Origin: Agaribacterium sp. ZY112
GTDB taxonomy: Bacteria > Pseudomonadota > Gammaproteobacteria > Pseudomonadales > Cellvibrionaceae
Assembly (NCBI RefSeq): GCF_041346925.1
Contig: NZ_CP166840.1
Location: 806,001 to 870,000 of the forward strand
DNA length: 64,000 nt
Reading direction: 5' to 3'
The notes under the pieces are model-generated. The model worked only from the letters and a program-made list of their open reading frames with translations, was not told the DNA's origin and searched no databases. Of the stretch, positions 55,627 through 64,000 are shown one piece after another (within the stretch, counting starts at the first letter, position 1; each line of letters begins with the position of its first letter). A program made the translations under genes and the position numbers.

Positions 55627-56403
55627 TTAATTACTGGTCGCTTTTTGAATAGCGTCTAACATCGACGCTTCACTCGCATTTTCTGCAACACTTATTTGTG
55701 TAAAACCTAAAGTGAGAGCCTGCTGCTTGACTCTCTCACTGGGCACGAGCACATGTATATCACGACATGTTTCTAACTCGCTGAAGTTGTTTAGAGCTTC
55801 GCCACTAAATACTGGCAATATATCGTCTTTTGTCGGCTGGTACTCACTCAGTTGTTGCTTGAGTTCTTGCGGCACCGCTCGCTCATATAGTTCACAATAA
55901 TCTACTTGTGCTCCGCGCTCTTCAAGTACTTGCGCCAACAGAGGTCGGCCACCGCGACCACGGCATATCAGTATTTTTTTATGCTCAACCGCTTGTAGCT
56001 CGGCTAAAGCCAATAGGCCTTCGGAGTTCATTTCTGAATGACATAAGACTTCAGCGGCCACACCATAGTTCATTAGCTGTTGTTTTAAACTGCGTTCAGT
56101 CGCAGCACCAACGGCCAAATAACGCTGTCGCACTGGCAGCTCTGGCCACCATAAATCAACAACATCAAACATCGCTTTAACCGCGTTCATGCTAACAAAG
56201 ATCAGATACTCGTAATGATCTAAGTCGGCCATCGCCGCACGAATGCTTGGTTCTTGCTGCAAGCTTAAGGGCTCGATACTTAATAAAGGAACACGGCACA
56301 CCTTGTAACCTAAATCACTTAAGCCTTGTGCCCAGCTTTTATTATGCGCTGCAGGGCGTGTCGCCAATATGCGTGTGACCGCGCCCTTCACAGAGTTACT
56401 CAC
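55627..56403 (-). CDS. hemD: Uroporphyrinogen III synthase
   Basis: 258 residues with the weakly conserved HemD pattern: [31 protein letters not shown], and [29 protein letters not shown]. It cyclises hydroxymethylbilane to uroporphyrinogen III. It overlaps hemC by 8 bases. Confidence 0.93.
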   Translation of the reverse strand: MSNSVKGAVTRILATRPAAHNKSWAQGLSDLGYKVCRVPLLSIEPLSLQQEPSIRAAMADLDHYEYLIFVSMNAVKAMFDVVDLWWPELPVRQRYLAVGAATERSLKQQLMNYGVAAEVLCHSEMNSEGLLALAELQAVEHKKILICRGRGGRPLLAQVLEERGAQVDYCELYERAVPQELKQQLSEYQPTKDDILPVFSGEALNNFSELETCRDIHVLVPSERVKQQALTLGFTQISVAENASEASMLDAIQKATSN

Positions 56404-57343
56404 CGGCTTGTGAATACACGGCGCTAAGAATGCGCCCCGCGCCTTGTTCCAATAGTGACTCGGCCAACTTAATGCCTAAGGCTTCGGCCTCAGCACGAGG
56501 AGCCGTAGCTTCTGCACGAATAATTTCTGCGCCATTTGGCTCTGCTACTAATGCTCGCATACTGAGCTGGCCATCAGCTAATTCGGCATAACAACCGATG
56601 GGCACCTGACAACCCCCTTCTAAACGGCGGTTTAATGCGCGCTCGGCTATCACTCGATCTGCCGTATCGGCGTGATGCAAAGGCGCAAGCAGCTCTGCCG
56701 TTGCGCTATCGCCACTACGTAATTCAATTCCAACCGCACCTTGACCACCAGCAGGCAGGCACATTTCAGCACTTAAATAACTGGCAATTCGATCTGCAAA
56801 CTGCAAACGCTTTAAACCTGCTGCGGCAAGAATAATAGCCTCGTATTCACCGGCATCGAGTTTTGCTAAACGGGTATTTACGTTTCCGCGCAAAAACGTA
56901 ATTTCTAGATCTGGTCGTAAAGCAAGTAATTGCGCCTGGCGACGCAGACTTGAAGTCCCCACTACTGCGCCTGCTGGCAAGTCGGCCAATTCTTGGTAAC
57001 GATTACTGACAAAGGCATCACGCGGATCTTCACGCTCACATATAGGCCCTAAACAAAGCCCCTCTGGAAACTCCATTGGTACATCTTTCATAGAGTGCAC
57101 AGCAATATCAGCTTCGCCAGCTAGCATGGCGCTTTCGAGCTCTTTTACAAATAGGCCTTTTCCACCCACCTTGGCCAAGGGCACATCAAGAATTTTGTCG
57201 CCCTTGGATGTCATTGGCACCAATACAACCTTAAGGCTTGGATGAAATCGCTCTAATTCAGCTTTTACAAATTCGGCCTGCCATAGGGCTAAGGCGCTTT
57301 TGCGTGTAGCGATACGTAATTCTTTTATAGGGGCTATTGCCAT
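56396..57343 (-). CDS. hemC: Hydroxymethylbilane synthase
   Basis: 315 residues. Start motif [46 protein letters not shown], and the cofactor-binding Cys in [16 protein letters not shown]. Makes hydroxymethylbilane from porphobilinogen. First gene of hemCDXY. Confidence 0.97.
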   Translation of the reverse strand: MAIAPIKELRIATRKSALALWQAEFVKAELERFHPSLKVVLVPMTSKGDKILDVPLAKVGGKGLFVKELESAMLAGEADIAVHSMKDVPMEFPEGLCLGPICEREDPRDAFVSNRYQELADLPAGAVVGTSSLRRQAQLLALRPDLEITFLRGNVNTRLAKLDAGEYEAIILAAAGLKRLQFADRIASYLSAEMCLPAGGQGAVGIELRSGDSATAELLAPLHHADTADRVIAERALNRRLEGGCQVPIGCYAELADGQLSMRALVAEPNGAEIIRAEATAPRAEAEALGIKLAESLLEQGAGRILSAVYSQAGE

Positions 57344-57438
57344 AGGAAGTCTGCCAATTCGATTAGGTAATGCTCAACAGCGGTTGCAGCCGCTTTTAAA
57401 AAGCAATCATAACAAAGCAGGCTAGGCGGGAGTAAGGC

Positions 57439-58167
57439 TTATAAACGCTCAAGCAAGGTACGCACAGTAGATAAATGGCGTCGGCTCACTTGCGGCTTGT
57501 AATCACTCTCTTGTAGACGCAATACTTGTTGGCCACTATTTTCTCTCTGTAGGCCTTCAATCTTATTGATAGCGACCAGTGCATTGCGATGCACCCGAAT
57601 AAAGTCTGGGCTAAATTCTTGCTCCAATTCTTTTAAGGTTTCATCGATGAGCGTTTCGCCACCGCCGTGAATAACCGTGACGTATTTTTGGTCGGCCACA
57701 AAACAGCGTACAGACTCAATTGGAATGAGCTCGACCCCTTTGCGTGTTTTAGCAGATATGTGACGCCGTCCAGCTTGTTCAGCATTGCCGGAGCTGGCCG
57801 TTTGAGGACGAGTAAGACGACGGCTTTTTGCAATTACCTGCTCAAGCTGATTTTTTTGTACGGGTTTAACGATATACCCTTGAGCTAGGGTATTAAAAGC
57901 TTCTAGTGCGTATTCATCATAGGCCGTGCAAAAGACCACGGCTGGCGGCTCTTGGTATTCTGCCAATTTGGCGGCCACTTCCATGCCATCCATACCCGGC
58001 ATACGCACATCGAGAAAGATCAAATCGGGCTCTAGTTCATCAATAGATGCCAGTGCTTGTTCACCATTTTCAGCTTCACCGACCAGTTCACAGCCCTCAA
58101 TTTCACTAACTAAACGCTGTAAGCGTAATCTAGCTAGTTCTTCATCATCCACTATGACTATACGCAT
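57439..58167 (-). CDS. algR: LytTR response regulator AlgR
   Basis: Start chosen at ATG 58167, giving 242 residues beginning RIVIVDDEELARLRL; a GTG/ATG-like upstream start at 58182 would overlap algZ. Receiver with Asp53 (LDVRMPGMDG) and a C-terminal LytTR DNA-binding domain (ISAKTRKGVELIPIESVRCFVADQKY, FIRVHRNALV). In Pseudomonas AlgR controls alginate and type IV pilus genes; next to hemC and algZ here as there. Targets in this organism are unknown. Confidence 0.9.
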   Translation of the reverse strand: MRIVIVDDEELARLRLQRLVSEIEGCELVGEAENGEQALASIDELEPDLIFLDVRMPGMDGMEVAAKLAEYQEPPAVVFCTAYDEYALEAFNTLAQGYIVKPVQKNQLEQVIAKSRRLTRPQTASSGNAEQAGRRHISAKTRKGVELIPIESVRCFVADQKYVTVIHGGGETLIDETLKELEQEFSPDFIRVHRNALVAINKIEGLQRENSGQQVLRLQESDYKPQVSRRHLSTVRTLLERL

Positions 58168-58171
58168 ATGT

Positions 58172-59245
58172 TTACTCAACACCTTGTTTATCTGCAGGAT
58201 AACGAACTAAAACAGTAAAATCCGTCTGCCCTTTCACAACTCTTAAGTAGGCTTTGTCACCATAAAAAGCGGCCAAACGGCTGCGAATATTTGCCAAGGC
58301 TATGCCATTACCACGATCTTGATCTAACTTACTGCGCTGGTATTCAGGCAAGACTGGGTTAGTGATTTTTAAAATAATATAACCATCTTTTTCGTTAATA
58401 TCGATGTCGACTTCCCCCCCGCTAGGCAAGGGCTGAATACCGTGATAGATCGCATTTTCTATTAAAGGCTGAATAAGAAGGTTCAGTATTTGGGCACCCT
58501 TTGGTAGATCTCCTATGTGCCAGTTTAGCTGCAAGCGACGCCCCAAGCGCACTTTTTCAATGTTACAAAAGCTGCGACTCAGCACCAATTCATCCTGCAT
58601 ATCCGTTAACTTAGGCAACTTTAAGCTAGCTCTAAACAACTGCGCTAAATCGACCACGAGCTTTTCGGCCTCTTCGGGGCGTATGGCAATTAAGCTAGCA
58701 ATACTGTTTAAACTATTAAAAAGGAAGTGCGGCCGAATACGAGACTGCAGAGCTTGAATACGCGCCTCTTGTTCAGCTTGCTGCTGCTGTTTAAGCCGTT
58801 GCTGCAAATAGAGATAGCGTAACAACACACCAGCAAAGATAGCAGCGATACCCATATTGCCAAGCACAGCATAAAGATCGATTGGGTCTTGTAACAAAAC
58901 AGCAAGGCCTGCCATGGTAAATAAACAGGTATAGACAAGTACTAAAACAAAGCTGATCCCCAGCGCCTTTGCGGCACCCAAGGCATTTAATCTGTTGCGT
59001 AACATACACAGGGTTGCTGCCGTTGTTAGCAAGATCCACTGAATCAAAAAGCTCTGCAACGCAAAGTTCATCCAACTGAAGCCGCGCAAGCCAGAATCGT
59101 CCAAGGCCAGCGCTAAGGCTAGCAACTCGCCAACAAGTATCAGGCTTAATACCGAACCAGGCTGACACAGGTTTGGCAAAAACTCGTCAGGTAGGTGCTG
59201 AAACTCGTATTTTTCTGTGTGCTTCGTTGCGCTTTGTTCTGCCAC
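58172..59245 (-). CDS. algZ: LytS-family sensor histidine kinase AlgZ
   Basis: 357 residues with four to five hydrophobic segments in the first 140, a His_kinase domain around [21 protein letters not shown] with the phospho-accepting His, and an ATPase domain ([29 protein letters not shown]). Partner of AlgR, with stop and start four bases apart. Divergent from argH. Confidence 0.9.
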   Translation of the reverse strand: MAEQSATKHTEKYEFQHLPDEFLPNLCQPGSVLSLILVGELLALALALDDSGLRGFSWMNFALQSFLIQWILLTTAATLCMLRNRLNALGAAKALGISFVLVLVYTCLFTMAGLAVLLQDPIDLYAVLGNMGIAAIFAGVLLRYLYLQQRLKQQQQAEQEARIQALQSRIRPHFLFNSLNSIASLIAIRPEEAEKLVVDLAQLFRASLKLPKLTDMQDELVLSRSFCNIEKVRLGRRLQLNWHIGDLPKGAQILNLLIQPLIENAIYHGIQPLPSGGEVDIDINEKDGYIILKITNPVLPEYQRSKLDQDRGNGIALANIRSRLAAFYGDKAYLRVVKGQTDFTVLVRYPADKQGVE

Positions 59246-59260
59246 ACCGCTTCCTTCTTG

Positions 59261-59266
59261 TATAAT
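59261..59266 (+). promoter_or_regulatory. argH: -10-like TATAAT upstream of argH
   Basis: A consensus TATAAT 61 bases before the argH ATG, between the divergent algZ and argH genes. No clear -35 box at 17 bases. Confidence 0.45.
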
Positions 59267-59327
59267 GCTGCCAACTTTGTCGGGTGGCCTAGACTACCCG
59301 CGTCCGTCAATTTGTGTAGACCTAACT

Positions 59328-60725
59328 ATGAGCGAAGAAACTAACTCTGTAAAACCTTGGGGTGGCCGCTTTACCGAAGCCACTGATTCTTTTGTCGAGC
59401 GCTTTACAGCATCGGTACAATTCGATCAGCGCATGTACTTCCAGGATATCCAAGGTTCCATTGCCCACGCCACCATGCTTGCCGAGGTTGGCGTACTGAG
59501 TGATGATGAAAAGCAGCAGATTATTGAAGGCTTAAACGCCATTCGCGACGATATCGAAGCGGGTAAATTCGAGTGGAGCATTACTCTCGAAGACGTGCAT
59601 ATGAATATCGAAGCTGAGCTCACTAAACGCATTGGCATTACAGGTAAAAAACTACATACCGGTCGCTCGCGCAATGACCAAGTAGCCACCGACATTCGCC
59701 TCTATTTGCGCGACGAAATTGATCGTATTGCTGTTGAGCTCACCCGCTTGCAGTTAGGTCTGGTTAACCAAGCCATGGTCCACAACGATGTCATCATGCC
59801 AGGTTTTACCCACCTACAAACAGCCCAGCCGGTAACTTTTGGTCATCACTTATTGGCATGGAATGAAATGCTTGAGCGCGATTACAGCCGCTTGATGGAC
59901 TGTCGCAAACGCATGAACCAAAGCCCTTTAGGCGCCGCGGCCCTAGCCGGCACAACCTACCCTATTGAGCGTGAAACCACAGCGACCTTGTTAGGTTTCG
60001 ACCATCCAACTCGCAACTCTCTAGATAGCGTCAGCGACAGAGACTTTGCCATTGAGTTCTGCGCCTTTGCCTCTGTGTTACTGACTCACTTAAGCCGCGC
60101 TTCAGAAGAGCTAATCCTATGGACTTCCGCCCAGTTTAACTTTATCGATTTACCTGACCGCTTTTGTACCGGTTCATCGATCATGCCGCAGAAAAAGAAC
60201 CCAGATGTACCTGAATTGGTTCGCGGCAAGACCGGCCGTGTTAATGGCCACTTGATCAGTCTATTAACGCTGATGAAAAGCCAGCCTTTGGCTTACAACA
60301 AAGACAACCAAGAAGACAAAGAGCCTTTATTTGACTGTATCGATACCGTTAAAGACTGTTTGCGTGCTTTTGCTGACATGATCCCAGCTATTGAGCCTAA
60401 GAAAGAAGTTATGTTTGAGGCGGCTAAGCGTGGTTTTAGCACCGCGACAGATTTGGCTGACTACCTCGTTGTCAAAGGCATTCCTTTCCGCGACTCACAT
60501 GAAGTAGTTGGTAAGAGCGTTGCTTATGGCATTGAACAAGATAAAGACTTAAGCGAGATGAGCTTAGAAGAGCTGCAGCAGTTCAGTGATGTCATCAGTG
60601 AAGACGTCTTTGATGTTCTTACTCTTGAAGGTTCTGTCGCAGCTCGTGACCATGTAGGCGGCACAGCGCCTAAACAGGTTCAACTTGCGGCTGCAGATGC
60701 ACTAGAGCGCCTAAAAACACGCTAA
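59328..60725 (+). CDS. argH: Argininosuccinate lyase
   Basis: 465 residues from ATG 59328; an ATG further upstream gives a 37-residue extension that is not conserved. Signatures [48 protein letters not shown], and the catalytic loop [20 protein letters not shown]. Final step of arginine synthesis. The argH terminator overlaps the convergent crc gene end. Confidence 0.96.
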   Translation: MSEETNSVKPWGGRFTEATDSFVERFTASVQFDQRMYFQDIQGSIAHATMLAEVGVLSDDEKQQIIEGLNAIRDDIEAGKFEWSITLEDVHMNIEAELTKRIGITGKKLHTGRSRNDQVATDIRLYLRDEIDRIAVELTRLQLGLVNQAMVHNDVIMPGFTHLQTAQPVTFGHHLLAWNEMLERDYSRLMDCRKRMNQSPLGAAALAGTTYPIERETTATLLGFDHPTRNSLDSVSDRDFAIEFCAFASVLLTHLSRASEELILWTSAQFNFIDLPDRFCTGSSIMPQKKNPDVPELVRGKTGRVNGHLISLLTLMKSQPLAYNKDNQEDKEPLFDCIDTVKDCLRAFADMIPAIEPKKEVMFEAAKRGFSTATDLADYLVVKGIPFRDSHEVVGKSVAYGIEQDKDLSEMSLEELQQFSDVISEDVFDVLTLEGSVAARDHVGGTAPKQVQLAAADALERLKTR

Positions 60726-60735
60726 GTAGAACCCG

Positions 60736-60763
60736 CTAAGCAGGAAGTAATCTTCCTGCTTAG
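60736..60763. terminator. Bidirectional terminator between argH and crc
   Basis: CTAAGCAGGAAG, TAAT loop, CTTCCTGCTTAG: a perfect 12-base stem. Its right arm overlaps the crc stop (60760). No T-run on the plus side beyond AGACTAAG. Confidence 0.65.
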
Positions 60764-61524
60764 ACTAAGTCTTCAATATCGTAATCAACGATAAGTGGTA
60801 AATGAGATGAAAAACGCTTTGTCTTATAAAAAGCCGCATTCTCAACGGATCGCGCCAACTTTTGGCTCACTACCTGATAATCAATCCGCATGCCCTTGCC
60901 CGGTTCAGGTATCCAACTGTACTCGCCTGAGTCAGGGACAACCTGACGAAAAGCATCGCTATAGCCTAATTGCTTAAATAGCTGATTCATCCACTGTTGC
61001 TCGTGACCTAAGAAACCAGGGCGACCGACATTATCCTGCCAATTTTCAACATCTTTCTTGGTTTGAGCCATAGCCCAGTTACCACAAAGGATAAAATGCC
61101 TACGCTTGCGTGTCACTTTATGCAGAAGCACTTGGTAGTCGTCAAAGAATTGAACTTTAACATCCATAGACTCCATTTCATTAAACGCTGCTGGAGCGAG
61201 TAAGGAGCCAATGGAGTAGTTCTCGTAATCGATTTGCAAATAGCGGCCTTCCATATCGACGCCACTAGAAAACCCCAGCCCATAGATAAGGGCTTTAGGT
61301 TGATGACGAGTATAAATCGCCACACCGTTGTAATGCTTTACACCGGAGTCGAAAAAATATGCAAAATAGCCATCCGGATGGAAGATATCGTGGTCGAGCT
61401 CGGGCTCCAGAGCCCTTAAGTCCTGAAGACAGATCACATCCGCATCTTGAGTAGCCAGCCAGTCATAAAGACCCCGCTGGGCAGCCTGATGAATGCCGTC
61501 CACACTCAGACTGATGATTCGCAT
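60760..61524 (-). CDS. crc: Catabolite repression control protein Crc (exonuclease III-like)
   Basis: 254 residues. Starts RIISLSVDGIHQAAQRG, the EEP-fold start of the exonuclease III family, and is next to pyrE as crc is in Pseudomonas. The active-site residues of true nucleases are changed, as in Crc: the GDxN motif reads CGNWAMAQ and the terminal SDHxP motif reads SSHLPL. It is therefore probably not a nuclease; Crc acts with Hfq to repress translation of catabolic mRNAs. An ordinary xthA assignment is the alternative. Confidence 0.85.
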   Translation of the reverse strand: MRIISLSVDGIHQAAQRGLYDWLATQDADVICLQDLRALEPELDHDIFHPDGYFAYFFDSGVKHYNGVAIYTRHQPKALIYGLGFSSGVDMEGRYLQIDYENYSIGSLLAPAAFNEMESMDVKVQFFDDYQVLLHKVTRKRRHFILCGNWAMAQTKKDVENWQDNVGRPGFLGHEQQWMNQLFKQLGYSDAFRQVVPDSGEYSWIPEPGKGMRIDYQVVSQKLARSVENAAFYKTKRFSSHLPLIVDYDIEDLV

Positions 61525-61590
61525 AAGTACCCCTTGTTTTACAAGCGCGACATCATATCGTTTATTGATTATTTTCGCACTTTGTTATGC

Positions 61591-61625
61591 ATTAATTTTG
61601 CCACTTTTGTACCAGCAAAATTAAT
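61591..61625. promoter_or_regulatory. 11-base perfect inverted repeat between crc and pyrE
   Basis: ATTAATTTTGC at 61591-61601 and GCAAAATTAAT at 61615-61625 around a 13-base spacer in the 247-base divergent region. Could be an operator or a transcript-ending hairpin. No further motif recognised. Confidence 0.5.
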
Positions 61626-61771
61626 TTCTCTTCACTTAGGCCTTATTTAGTGAAAACTAAGCTGCAAAAGCTAAGCTTTAAAGGGGCAATGAGCCATCGC
61701 CCTTCCCTTTAGTAAAGCTTATAATCGCCGCCCACGCACATAGACAGCATATATCGGAATTTGTTTACAGC

Positions 61772-62416
61772 ATGAAAGCTTATCAAAAAGAGTTTATTGA
61801 ACTCGCACTAGAAGCAGAAGTATTAAAATTTGGGCAATTCACCTTAAAGTCAGGACGTACTAGCCCCTACTTCTTTAATGCAGGCCAATTTCAAACAGGC
61901 GCAGCACTTGCCAAGCTTGGTCGCTTTTATGCTCAGGCACTTGTCGATTCCGCTGCAGAATTCGACTTGATTTTTGGCCCGGCTTACAAAGGCATCCCAC
62001 TCGTCAGTACCACGGCTGTTGCATTCGCCGACCAACATGGACGCAACCTACCCTTTGCCTATAATCGTAAAGAGGCTAAAGCACATGGAGAAGGCGGTAC
62101 TTTAGTTGGTGCCCCAGTTCAGGGCAAAGTAGCAATCATTGACGATGTTATTACTGCAGGCACTGCTATTCGTGAAGTGCTCGACATCCTTAAAAACTGC
62201 GGCGCACAACCGGCAGCGATTGTTGTAGGCTTAGACCGGCAAGAAAAAGGGCAAGGTGAACTAAGTGCCATTCAGGAACTCCAAGAGGATACAGGTGTAC
62301 CTGTCGTCAGCATTATTAAACTTAACGACATTATTAGCTATTTAGAAGCAAAGGGTGACAAGGAATTACTCGAAGCAATCAAGCTATACCGAGAACAGTA
62401 TGGGATTTCCGGCTAA
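61772..62416 (+). CDS. pyrE: Orotate phosphoribosyltransferase
   Basis: 214 residues. [37 protein letters not shown] and the PRPP loop [16 protein letters not shown] are all present. Adds phosphoribose to orotate in pyrimidine synthesis. Overlaps the DUF4124-like gene by 17 bases. Confidence 0.97.
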   Translation: MKAYQKEFIELALEAEVLKFGQFTLKSGRTSPYFFNAGQFQTGAALAKLGRFYAQALVDSAAEFDLIFGPAYKGIPLVSTTAVAFADQHGRNLPFAYNRKEAKAHGEGGTLVGAPVQGKVAIIDDVITAGTAIREVLDILKNCGAQPAAIVVGLDRQEKGQGELSAIQELQEDTGVPVVSIIKLNDIISYLEAKGDKELLEAIKLYREQYGISG

Positions 62417-63068
62417 ATATAGAACATTAGCTTTTTTACTATCATTGACAGTGCTATCTACAACAGCACTGAGCAGCTTTGCAGCTGAAAAAAATACCTT
62501 TGTGCTCTATCGCTATACAAATGCAAATGGCGTAACTGTGATCAATAGCAGTATTCCTGCGGAATACGCTCAGCAAGGCTATGAAGTCATTAGTAAGGCC
62601 GGTGAAGTATTGGAAGTTATTCCACGCGCACCGAGCAAAAGCGAGATCGCTGCCGCAGATGCTCAGCGCAAGACCCTAGAGACCTTTAAACAATTACAGC
62701 GCCGTTATAGTGATGTTAGTGATATAGAAAGAGCCAAGCAAAGGCGTCTCGATAATATCGATACCAACATTAAAATCCTAAGCGGTACTATTAGTAATTT
62801 AGAGTCAAACAACGATGACCTTGTTCGCAATGCCGCCGAATTTGAACGCAAAGGTCGCTCAGTTCCTCATACAATTCTTAGACAAATTGAAGACGGCAAA
62901 AAGGAACTTTCCGTCAGTAAAGACATTCTTGAATATCGTTATTTAGAATACAAAGAAACAGAAAAGAAGTTTGATAGTGATATACAAGCTTATATTGAAG
63001 GATCTAAGCTTGAGAAAAAACTAGAACAAGAGCAAGCCGAGCTAGAGCGGCTTGCAAAACAACGCTAG
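62400..63068 (+). CDS. DUF4124-like exported protein with coiled coil
   Basis: I use ATG 62400 (222 residues), which opens on a signal peptide ending near SSFA; a 45-base-longer frame lies inside pyrE. Residues about 30-65 ([22 protein letters not shown]) resemble the DUF4124 domain, followed by a long coiled coil. Coupled to pyrE. Function unknown. Confidence 0.7.
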   Translation: MGFPAKYRTLAFLLSLTVLSTTALSSFAAEKNTFVLYRYTNANGVTVINSSIPAEYAQQGYEVISKAGEVLEVIPRAPSKSEIAAADAQRKTLETFKQLQRRYSDVSDIERAKQRRLDNIDTNIKILSGTISNLESNNDDLVRNAAEFERKGRSVPHTILRQIEDGKKELSVSKDILEYRYLEYKETEKKFDSDIQAYIEGSKLEKKLEQEQAELERLAKQR

Positions 63069-63113
63069 TCAGTCAAAGGCAAGGCCGCGGTGTACAGCCT
63101 TACGCTCTATGAT

Positions 63114-63707
63114 CTAAGCCTCAATCAAGCCCGCCGTTAAATAGGGCCATGCATGTGGCCACTGCTCCGTTGGCGAACGCTTAAATTCACTTCGCACAAA
63201 CTGAGCAATACGACCTTCTGCAGCACTTAGTAATAAGGCTACGGTTGCATTCACGCTCATACCAAACTTCAAACCATCACGCAGCTCGGCGTCTCGTAAT
63301 ACTTGCCTAAGCTCTGTTTCAAGCCTATCGAATAACTGGCTAATACGCTTGCGTAAACGCTCTGTTTCACCCGTTAAGGCATCACCCGTTAACAAGCGAG
63401 TAATACCTGGGTTTCTTTCGCAGAAAGCCAATAGTAAGTATAAGATCTTTTCGCAGCGATCTAGGGCTTTCGCTTCATTGCTAATAATTAAGTTAATCTG
63501 AGAGAACAGCGTTTGCTCAATAAACTCAATTAAGCCTTCATACATTTTAGACTTGCTAGGAAAGTGGCGATAAAGAGCAGCTTCAGACACCCCCACCTGC
63601 TTAGCTAAAGCCGCCGTAGTAATACGGGCCCCTGGGCTCTCCTCAAGCATAATCGCCAGGGACTCCAATATTTGCTGCCGCCTATTTTTCTTTTGTTCTG
63701 TACTCAT
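63114..63707 (-). CDS. slmA: Nucleoid occlusion factor SlmA (TetR family)
   Basis: 197 residues with a TetR-type helix-turn-helix (RITTAALAKQVGVSEAALYRHFPSKSKMYEG). The dimerisation half matches SlmA, which binds specific DNA sites and blocks FtsZ ring formation over the chromosome. Between pyrE and argB, the conserved place. Confidence 0.93.
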   Translation of the reverse strand: MSTEQKKNRRQQILESLAIMLEESPGARITTAALAKQVGVSEAALYRHFPSKSKMYEGLIEFIEQTLFSQINLIISNEAKALDRCEKILYLLLAFCERNPGITRLLTGDALTGETERLRKRISQLFDRLETELRQVLRDAELRDGLKFGMSVNATVALLLSAAEGRIAQFVRSEFKRSPTEQWPHAWPYLTAGLIEA

Positions 63708-63729
63708 TTTAAATCCTTAAGCTCGCCTA

Positions 63730-64000
<271 letters not shown>

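Overview
The window looks like chromosome of a marine gammaproteobacterium close to the Pseudomonas/Cellvibrionaceae branch. Four blocks of gene order support this: pepP-ubiH-ubiI with ygfB, zapA, 6S RNA and ygfA; trxA-rho-ubiD; hemCDXY next to algZ-algR and argH; and crc-pyrE-slmA-argB. A secreted CBM6/DUF4955 beta-helix protein suggests a polysaccharide degrader. The species cannot be named from the sequence alone.

Layout. 1-11.1 kb: envelope and secreted proteins. These are two c-type cytochrome proteins on the minus strand, then on the plus strand an HzsA-like haem lipoprotein, two small outer-membrane barrels, a TlpA-like thioredoxin, DUF4266, DUF3570 and a lipoprotein. 11.2-33.9 kb: mostly core genes, namely yebG with a LexA box, an AEC transporter, rlmF, pqiABC, ubiI-ubiH-pepP-ygfB, zapB-like/zapA/ssrS/ygfA, hemW, a hybrid sensor kinase, a TVP38 protein, ppk1, trxA, rho and ubiD. 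34-43.5 kb: an accessory island. 43.6-49.9 kb: small metabolic and stress genes, including an ECF41 sigma factor module. 50-53 kb: the carbohydrate-active secreted protein. 53.1-64 kb: core genes hemYXDC, algRZ, argH, crc, pyrE, a DUF4124-like gene, slmA and a partial argB.

The main novelty is 34.9-42.2 kb, a run of gene cassettes separated by attC-like sites with no integrase gene in view (a CALIN-type integron remnant). Cassette 1 carries a reverse transcriptase with an alpha-helical C-terminal half, of the Abi/UG defence type, overlapping a PD-(D/E)XK nuclease. Cassette 2 carries a small helical protein overlapping a second, different reverse transcriptase. Cassette 3 encodes a stand-alone N-terminal fragment of MreB. 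Further cassettes carry small secreted proteins and a decayed nuclease remnant. Just downstream is a 205-residue protein with a Cys-His pair spaced as in CNF1-type deamidases. The two RT cassettes are the best candidates for an undescribed anti-phage system.

In the core regions the genes cooperate in haem synthesis (hemCDXY, hemW), ubiquinone synthesis (ubiD, ubiH, ubiI), envelope lipid transport (pqiABC), cell division (zapA, slmA) and global regulation (6S RNA, Rho, Crc, AlgZR).
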